Origin: Lactarius indigo
Taxonomy: Eukaryota > Basidiomycota > Agaricomycetes > Russulales > Russulaceae
NCBI GenBank assembly: GCA_025766275.1
Contig: JAFKAC010000057.1
Location: 1 to 64,000, forward strand
DNA length: 64,000 nt
Direction: 5' to 3'
Under the pieces are notes generated by a model. The model saw nothing but the letters and a program-made list of their open reading frames with translations. It was not told where the DNA came from and ran no database searches. Position numbers and translations under genes: made by a program. Of this stretch, positions 55,940 through 64,000 are shown in pieces (position 1 is the first letter of the stretch; the number at the start of each line of letters is the position of its first letter).

Positions 55940-56827
55940 GGGAGGGAGGAACGAAAAAAAAAGTTGTGCGCTGTCGCTTGCGATTTTCCTTCATTCGCTT
56001 CGCAATTCCTCCCCCCCAATCTGATGCGTCCACCCCAAATTTTCTTGACCTCCCTTTACAGTAACCTTTGTCGGTTGTATGCGTCTGTCTTCCCAGACTG
56101 GATCTCCGCGGATTTGTGTGTTCGATTCTGCTTGTTGTATGTACTCCCAACTTGTACTATCTACCCATTTTTACTCTCATCTCTTCGTTCTCCATTTCGC
56201 CATCATTCATACTATATATCCTTGATACCTCTTCCCACCCTCATCCATCAAAAGTTAATACCTTACGGACATGTCCAAGCACTTCGAATTTACTCGTGGT
56301 CTTTCTCTGACCGTGACGGCTACCGGCTACCTATCACCTACTACATCCCTACCTCCGCCGACCATCTATCACTATACTCCTTACAATCCGACGGCTTCAC
56401 CACATTCACGGGTAATATATCTATTCATCGCCATAACTAGTTCCCGCGTCCGATTAATTTGTGCGATTTGAGAGAGAAAAAAATTGAGGGCAATCACTTG
56501 AACTCGGACCGAAGCTCGACTTGGACTTGAATTCAGACATCGTTCAACTCTCCTCAGACCTCAGGCCACAGAGGACGCCGACGTCGAGAACTGAGACCAC
56601 CCTCGACTCTCCACCGCGCAGGCCTCCGTCCAAGTCCGCTAGCGAAAATGACTCAGGTGGTTCGCGCATTACTTGTTTCGTAGCCAAAAATTCATATCGG
56701 ATTGTCTACGAGCCGAGCGAGGCAGTGCGGGCGTCACCCGGCAAACCTCGTGGCGAACTATTCTAGATCTGGTGTTCCAACTCGGCCACTTCTCACCCGC
56801 GGTGCCAGTATCATTGCTACTGTTGCA
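55940..56827. other. Intergenic region K2-N2 (copy of 46268-47167)
   Basis: No gene. Near-identical to the K1-N1 interval, with small indels (for example a shorter stretch before the N2 ATG). It carries the N2 promoter. Confidence 0.6.
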
Positions 56828-59800
56828 ATGTCTCAAACACCCTCTGCCGCTTCGTCTTCTTCCAATCTCCAGGCCATCTTTAATGCCGCCATTAAAGAGT
56901 ATCAGAAGAAGACGAAGCAAGACCTACTTCTCCATCCGTTGATGGCCCAGTTACAGACCTGCAATTCTCCCGCCGATATCCTAGGCGTTCTCCGCACTCA
57001 AGTCCAACAATTCGAGCAATCTACGTCCGGCGATGACAAATTGACAAAATGGTTGAACCCGACTGTTAATGTCCTTTATGCCTTCTCCGCGGCGCTTGGC
57101 GAGGGCGTCGGACTCGTGAGTCCCATTTAGCCGATCATTTACGATCTACCCTATTTGATACCATATTTATAGGTGTTCTCGCCTGCAAAAGTCATTTTTG
57201 CTGGTGCCGGGGTCCTTCTCTTGGTAGCTACCTTACTAGATCTCCTTTATTCTAATCCCGAACATACACAGGCGGCCAAGGACGTTGCTGCGAGCCAAGA
57301 TGCGCTCATTGATATATTTGAGCGCATCGAAAGCTTCTTCAGACGGCTCGAAGAGTATAGTGAGGTGCCGACGACGGAGGCGATGAAGGAGATCATCGTG
57401 AAGATAATGGTCGAGGTGCTTGGGGTTTTTGGGATCGTGACGAAGGAGGTGAAGCAGGGGCGAGCTAGTGAGTCGATCGCTGATGATACGTTGCTCATCG
57501 CTGATGAATATGCAGAGAGATACCTGAAGAAATTGATTGGACGGAGGGATGTCGAGGACGCGCTGGTCAGACTGGATAGATTGACGCAGCAAGAGGCCCA
57601 GATGGCGATTGTGCAGGTGCTGAAAGTCGCACACCATGTGAAGGATGGAGTAGAAACTGTCGGTGGGCAAGTAGAAACTGTCGGTGGGCAAGTACGAGGC
57701 GTCGATGACAAGGTCAAAGACGTCGGCAACCAAGTACAAGGTGTCGATACGGGGGTCAAAAACGTCGGCGACCAAGTACAAGTTGTCGACGACAAGGTCA
57801 ACCTGGTTGTTGAGGGTGCGTTTGTCACGTTAGCTACTCACAAAACGATCGTAAACTCATATACGACTAGATGGCAAGGAAACGAAAGTTTTGGTGCAAC
57901 AGACGGCAAACTATATGGACGAGGAAAGACGTTCGTGGTTTTTTCATCCCGTCGCCCTTGCTTGCTGAGATCGAAATGCCATTGCAGGGAGCCGCATACG
58001 GAAGGATCACCGAGCGTGGCTATCTCCTCCGGACCCATCTACTAATCAAGATATTGCGTCCACCACCCAGCATGAAGGCACGGCGACATGGTTCTTCCGA
58101 GGAAGTATATTCATGGAATGGAAGTCCAAGGCCACCACATCCTTGTTATGGATTCACGGGAAACGTGCGCCTTTCTTTCCCTTCGCATCTTCCCAGATCT
58201 TGATCTCCTTCGCCTCTGATCGTTGTAGCGGGCTCAGGGAAGAGCATCCTTTGGTTCGTTATTATTTGTCGAATTCATCCCCTAGGAACTTACACCACCA
58301 ACTAGCTCCGCAATCATCCAGGACATTACGGCGTTGTGGGAGGCCGGACTAGTATCCATGGCGTATTTCTATTTTGATTTCAAGGACATCGATAAACAAA
58401 ATCTCCGCAACTTGCTTCCCTCGCTTCTCATTCAGCTCTCCACTCGTTCCGACAATTGTTGCGACATCCTCTCCCGGATTTATAAGACACACGACGATGG
58501 CGCACGTATGCCTGCAATCAGCACGTTGATTGGGTGTCTCAAAGAGATGCTCGCGCTACCTGGCCAAGGCCCAATCTACATCGTCTTGGACGCGCTAGAT
58601 GAATGCCCCAATACCTCTGGAATTCCACCCGCCCGCAAACAGGTCCTTGATCTCTTGAAGGACCTTGTCGGTTTCCAGCTCTCAAATCTCCATATATGTG
58701 TCACGAGCCGTCCGGAGAATGACATCCGAACCGCGCTTGAGCCCCTAGCATTCCATCCCATCTCGATTCACGAACAAAGTGGACAAAAGAAGGATATGGA
58801 AGACTACATCAGATCTGTCGTTTACGCGGACTCGGATACGGCGATGAAGAGATGGAGGGATAAAGACAAAGAACTGGTGATTGAGACGCTCACGGAAAGA
58901 GCTGATGGAATGTAAGCGTATATAAGAATGTGCCGACGACGGTTACTGACTATTTGACAGGTTCCGTTGGGTTTTCTGTCAACTGGAAGTGTTACAACAT
59001 TGCTTTCCGCAAAGCATCCGTCGAACGCTCAACGAATTGCCGAAATCATTGGACGAGACTTACGAGCGAGTGTTGAAGGAGATCGGGATGGCCAACCGAG
59101 ATCACGCACGTCGTCTCTTACAATGTCTCACTGCGGCTGCTCGGCCGCTGCGCGTCGATGAGCTCGCAGAAATACTTGCGCTTGACTTCGATGAGGCGGA
59201 AGGAGCGACACCGAAGTTGAAGGAGGACTGGCGGTGGGAGGACCGGCAGCGAGCTGTGCTATCTACGTGCTCAAGCCTGATCACCGAAGTCGACGATGGC
59301 TATTCGCGGGTCATTCAGTTTTCGCATTTTTCGGTGAAGGAATTCTTGACTTCCGATCGGCTTGCCGCTTCTAAAGGAGATGCTTCGTACTTCCATATCA
59401 TTCCCGAATTTGCACACACGACCCTCGCGCAGGCTTGCTTGGGAACTCTTCTTCAGTTGGACGGCAGCGCCAACTATAACCGGGTCAAATTTAGGTTTCC
59501 GTTGGCTCGATATGCTAGTCAGCATTGGGTGGAACATGCGCAGTTTGGAAATGTGTCGTCACACGTAGAAGATGGGATGCGGCGTCTCTTTGACTCGGCC
59601 AAGCCAAATTTTTCCGCGTGGCTCGAGTTGCGCGACATCGACGATCGCTGGCGTCAGTTTGGAGATTCTCCCAAACGTCGTGGATCTCCACTGTATTATG
59701 CCTCGTTTTGCGGATTCCGTGACCTGGCAGCGCACATCATCTTCGAGCATCCCGAGCAAGTAAATGCGAGGAGTGGCCGTAATCACAGTCCATTGGTGGC

Positions 59801-61364
59801 AGCATTGCACAAGAGACACTTCAAGGTGGCTGAGCTATTACACCAGCACGGTGCTGCCATGGATGTTACTGAGAACCGATATAAGCGAACTCCTCTACAT
59901 GCCGCGTCGATTGACGGACTTATCGATATCGCGCGGTGGCTACTCGACCATGGTGCAGACGTAAATGCGCAACAAAACGATCTCTCCACTCCAATCCATT
60001 TAGCTGCACAGTTTGGACAGCTAGAGATTTCTTCGATGCTACTGGGGCACAACGTACGTGTCAACGCTACAGACGACGAAGGCCGTACCCCCTTGCACTG
60101 GGCGTCAACTAATGGTCACGTGGAGATCGTGAGGCTATTACTCCAACATGGAGTAGAAATCAGCGCACAAGATGAAGACTACGCGACGCCATTACACGTG
60201 GCATCATCTAATGGGAGGCTCGAAGTTGCACGCCTACTACTTGATCACGGGGCGAATACAGATGCCGAGAAGAAAGACGGATGGACCCCATTGCACTCCG
60301 CGGCGTCCAAGGGCAAAACAGAGATCATGAGCTTACTGCTCGACCACGGCGCGAGCGCAGATGCAAAGGACAAGCATGGATGGACTCTGTTGCATCTGGC
60401 GTCATCCGAAGGCAAAACGGAGACCGTGCGCTTCTTGCTTGACCGTGGCGCGAGTGCAGATGCCAAGAAGAAGGACGGAAGGACCCCATTGCACGAGGCG
60501 TCATTTCAGGGAGAAAAAGAGACTGTACGCTTGCTGCTCGACCACAACGCGAACGCAAATGCTGAGGACAATGACGGATGGGCCCCATTGCACGTAGCGT
60601 CATCCGAAGGCAAAACAGAGACCGCACACTTGCTGCTCGACTCTGGCGCGAGTGTGGATGCCAAGAAGAAGGATGGAAGGACCCCATTGCACGAGGCATC
60701 ATTCAAGGGCAAAAGAGAGACCGTGCGTTTGCTGCTCGATCACGACGCGAACGCAGATGCCGAGGACAAGCACGGATGGACACCGTTGCACCTGGCGTCA
60801 TCCAACGGCAAAACGGAGACCGTACGCTTCCTGCTCGACCGTGGTGCCAGTGCAGATGCCAAGAAGAAGGACGGAAGGACCCCATTGCACGAGGCGTCGC
60901 TGAAAGGAGAAACAGAGACTGTACGCTTGCTGCTCGACCATTGCGCGAACATGAATGCCGAGGACAAACATGGATGCACTCTGCTGCACCTGGCGTCATC
61001 CGAAGGCCAAACAGACACCTTACTCTTTCTCTTCGACCATGGCGCGAGTGTAGATGCCAAGAAGAAGGACGGAAGGACCCCATTGCACGAGGCGTCATTC
61101 AAGGGCCGAACTGAGACCGTGCGCTTGCTGCTCGATCACGGCGCAAGCGCAGATGCCGAGGACAAGCACGGATGGACACCGTTGCACCTGGCGTCGTCCA
61201 AAGGCAAAACGGAGACCATGCGCTTCCTGCTTGACTGTGGCGCGAGTGTAGACGCCAAGGACAAGGAAGGAAGAACCCCATCCCAGGTGGCATCAGGGAA
61301 GGGAAAGAACGCGATTATACAGATGTTGACTGAGCATGGTGGACAAATTGATAGAGTTCTATAA
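56828..61364 (+). CDS. STAND/NLR protein N2: Goodbye domain, heptad array, NACHT, about 17 ankyrin repeats (1368 aa)
   Basis: Duplicate of N1 with the same nine-exon plan: 56828-57115, 57173-57223, 57272-57467, 57516-57815, 57871-57930, 57988-58164, 58229-58253, 58306-58911, 58961-61364; phases agree, 1369 codons with stop. The P-loop exon (25 nt, CGGGCTCAGGGAAGAGC) and Walker B (IVLDALDECPN) are intact. It differs from N1 mainly by whole repeat units: eight heptads instead of five between Goodbye and NACHT (exon 4 is 63 nt longer), and about six more ankyrin repeats. From the seventh ankyrin repeat on, two repeat types alternate (GRTPLHEAS...DAKKKDG and GWTPLHLAS...AEDKHG) with very high similarity. 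Both N1 and N2 look functional. Confidence 0.92.
60270..61300 (+). repeat. Homogenised ankyrin-coding tandem repeats of N2
   Basis: About ten 99-bp units, arranged as higher-order 198-bp pairs with nearly identical segments such as AAGAAGGACGGAAGGACCCC, which recurs at 60471, 60664, 60865 and 61065. N1 has the shorter counterpart at about 50560-50990. Such arrays change length by unequal exchange while keeping the frame. Confidence 0.85.
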
Positions 61365-62540
61365 GTTACTCTACATAGGTTCGTCAAGTCACTGTGATGG
61401 TATTAGTGCCCCCCTCTGCAGGTATTCATATACTCATACTCTGAATGTGATGCATATTCCTACTGTATTGTGCGTTGGAGTGACATATCGACGATGGGAA
61501 ACGAATGGCCAACGTTATAAGGTCATTCAAAGGATGGCACAGTAATGACACGCGGTTGGCTCACGATACGCTGAATCTCTGTGGATGTCAAAGCTTGTGG
61601 CTTGCATAGCAGAACATATTCTGAAAGACAAAGTATATGCCCCACAAAATTTTTATTTGATCGATGTGGCCTATAGGTGATACCTTATAAATTGCAAGCT
61701 CGTCCCGTCGGGTCCAAGGGTCCTGCCGCAGTGGTTACAGCCGCGGCGATGGTCACGAATGAACCGGGCCTAGGTTTAATTACAGTAGATATGCCTTGGT
61801 GAGGAGACTCGGACACTGCCTATGCATTAGTCATTAGACTTCGACTGCCCGTTGATTGCGCCAAGAGCGAAGTTTTGCTCACTGTCGTGGATGGATGTTA
61901 CAATCGCGGATTCGACTGGTGCGACAACCGACTCGAAGGCAAAATGGTCACATTCGCCCGAACCCAAATCCTGTATGTCGCGTCCCAACTACTCATACGT
62001 TAGGCCTTTGAGAAACTACGTATTGAACTATATTCAGCGATCAGCGAGGGAATGTGCAATGGAGTAGCGGCGCCACTGGGGAGGTCACGCCTCAAGCTAT
62101 CCTCTGAGGCTGCCAGCGGTCAAACTATGGAAAATGAACCGACACGATCAATGCGTCATATCGAGAGTGATCTCCCACACTTGCAAAATATTTTTGAGAG
62201 TGCGCTCGGTATTTACTAGGCCCATCAGTAAACTAAGTACTCACCAAGGTAATCAAGGAGGTAGTAGGGGTCGCATCGGAAACCACTGTCATCGACTTGT
62301 CACCGTCCCTCGGAAACCGGACCGGTTCAAGTTCATTCTCTTCCCCAAATGAGGTGACACCGGTAGATCGTACTTACTCTGTCCACGTGCATACAGCAAC
62401 TCGCGTCTCGTACGTTCTCCAGATCTCCGTCCCCCCAAGATTTCCATAAGATCCACAATCCAAAGAAAAAGACAATCATAGTTGGCCAATGACCTCTGGT
62501 GGTGGCTCGACTGCGAGGGTGGACACTGTCCACCCAGGAT
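61365..62540. other. Intergenic region after N2
   Basis: No gene supported. Diverged counterpart of the region after N1. Short open frames here are not shared with the other copy. Confidence 0.5.
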
Positions 62541-63640
62541 CACCCTCCCGCCGTGTGCGACCTTAGTTCCCGACCCCGATGATGGGATTTTCCTTCTCTA
62601 CACATTTCCGATGGTTCTCAACCCTGTAAGCTGCAAGGACACGGGACACTTCCACGGTCTCGGATCAGTGGATTCAAAACAATATGCGCCTCTGGTCTAC
62701 ACGGGCTGACACCTTCTACCACATGCGGGATGCAGAGGCAGGGAAGCGGAGTACAGAGGGCCAAGGAAGAGAGAAGAGGGCACAATCCCATCGTGTTTAG
62801 GTACGTTCTCCTTCAGGACAAAACCGTATTTAGGAGCCGGAGCAGTGACACAGGGTGCATCCTGCGGAATCAAGGTGCGTTCCGCCTTCTTTGTTCCCTC
62901 CCTCATACTGTTATTTGAATGTTTGATACAGGTGCACTGCACTCCTTCCTCCGAAGAGCCCTTCCTCCGTGACTCACTTCGATAAACGTGGTGCCCCTAC
63001 TGCACCACGTACTTGATTTTTCAGTATCGAGTTTCGATTTCTGGTCCTGCAGCAGCGACACTTCCCAGACACCTATTCGACTATGGGAAGCTCAACCAAG
63101 CACACACCCTCGAACTCAGGTATGTGCTCCGGGAATCAAGGGTGATGCTAATTTCTTATTTCTATCGGGAATGGGTAGGGCAGGAACGGGATCCCTTACA
63201 CTCGCACTGAGCCCATTCGTGCGCAAATACGACGTAACGGACATCCCGGCGCTCGTTCCGCTTCTGCGCAAGAATGTCTTTGCGTCCGCCTCTGCCACCG
63301 TTTCCGTGACAACTTTCGATGGGCTCCCTCCAGGTCGATGTGCGCGGTGCTGATGTGCCAGACTTGCCGTTCGTTATAGACTATATCTACCTCTACCACC
63401 CAGTGCTATTACGCCCTCTAGCCCTCGACGCTGATCGGTCTCGCGATGCGCTGCACGTCGTTGCCGTGGTCGTTGCCAAGCTGCGGGCCGAAAACGTTCT
63501 GCAGGAGTCCTTGCAGGGGTGGACCGCGCTGGTGTGGCAGGTATGGAGCGTTGGTGAGGACTTGTTGAGCGCGCGCAGGGCCTGGGAAGGTGGGTCGGCT
63601 GGCACGAGACGTGAAGTCGCCATTCCTGCATTACTGTAAG
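62541..63640 (+). pseudogene. Gene X2, decayed or unrecognised multi-exon gene
   Basis: Begins with words shared with X1 (PDPDDGIFLLYTFP, GHFHGLGSVDSKQYAPLVY) but no ATG is in place, and the frame meets TGA at about 62707. Possible later exons: after CAG near 63023 (SISGPAAATLPRHLFDYGKL) and an open stretch 63319-63639, preceded by VTDIPALVPLLRKNVFAS. The latter (VIDYIYLYHPVLL, NVLQESLQGWTALVWQVWS) looks like real protein, with pieces also found near 51.6-52.0 kb. Family not recognised. Confidence 0.35.
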
Positions 63641-64000
63641 AGGTGATACTCAGTAAAAAAGGAAAATCCGGAATTAGTCATCGGCAGTCCGGAGTTGTCA
63701 GCTGTGGGTCGCTGTGGGTCCAATTCAGGTCGAGCCGAGACTGCCGGTAGTCAAAAATTCTGCAAAGTCCGGCCAAGTCGGATCAGAGTCATTTGGTAGT
63801 CAGATCAAGTCGGACATAGTCACAGAAAACTGGCGATAGTTAGGACACGAGATCGAGAAATTGTATTTTTTCTTACATAATGAAACTCGGTTATGATTGC
63901 CTTGCTGTAATCTGAATCCGGGTCATTTTCGATTATCTGCACAACCCGATGCTACAATACGTCCAATCCCAATGACACCAAGGACAGCGATGGAAATGGC
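63641..64000. other. End of window, TCCGG/AGTCGGA-rich sequence
   Basis: No gene. The words AGTC, TCCGG and AGTCGGA recur between 63670 and 63830, like the subterminal part of a DNA transposon. The window ends before any border is visible. Confidence 0.4.

Overview
The window looks like nuclear DNA of a basidiomycete fungus, most likely an agaricomycete. The evidence is gene style (many 45-80 nt GT-AG introns) and gene content: a chromodomain Ty3/Gypsy retrotransposon, a KDZ transposon with a CxC2 cysteine cluster, a Goodbye-NACHT-ankyrin receptor family, F-box genes, an H-type lectin, and a septation-type STE11/Cdc15 kinase. All exon structures were assembled by hand from splice sites and reading-frame continuity; no search was run.

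Layout. (1) 1-8882: the 3' part of a Cys-rich basic gene, split by a young chromovirus LTR retrotransposon (903-8799) with 538-nt LTRs and a CTGGG target duplication. (2) About 8883-15562: a KDZ DNA transposon with a 9-exon transposase gene that reads open throughout (1149 aa), a 2-exon companion gene (122 aa), and three tandem arrays built on a CGGAC core. (3) 15563-23461: an older, decayed relative of the first retrotransposon on the minus strand. It is followed at once by a seven-unit 38-bp palindromic array with the same CGGAC/GTCCG core, so it may sit inside the KDZ element. (4) 24.0-27.3 kb: a five-exon gene of unknown function with a SAM-like segment, and a disrupted Tc1/mariner-type (DDE_3) transposase gene converging on it. 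(5) 27.9-33.1 kb: an H-type lectin gene, a fragment related to its 5' end, and two F-box paralogues on the minus strand, one ending in C2H2-like motifs. (6) 33.8-38.1 kb, minus: a BYE1-like transcription factor (PHD, TFIIS central domain, SPOC; 1195 aa).

(7) 39.97-63.6 kb holds a segmental duplication. Copy 1 is an intact kinase gene (K1, 1948 aa: CH-like domain, SepH/Cdc7-type kinase, C1-like zinc site) followed by a STAND/NLR gene (N1, 1151 aa: Goodbye, heptad array, NACHT, 11 ankyrin repeats). Then come a broken gene X1, an older NLR fragment (N0), a truncated K2 pseudogene, a second complete NLR (N2, 1368 aa, about 17 ankyrin repeats) and a decayed X2. The N0-K2 joint lies at about 53.83 kb with a 3-nt microhomology.

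The housekeeping genes (BYE1-like factor, K1) sit next to a fast-changing accessory region. The NLR copies differ mainly in whole repeat units: 21-bp heptads and about 99-bp ankyrin repeats. The most informative signals are a Tf1-like self-priming site in the retrotransposons, a conserved GGGTTTT slippery site at the gag-pol joint, the CGGAC arrays of the KDZ element, and the unit-wise repeat variation of the NLR genes.
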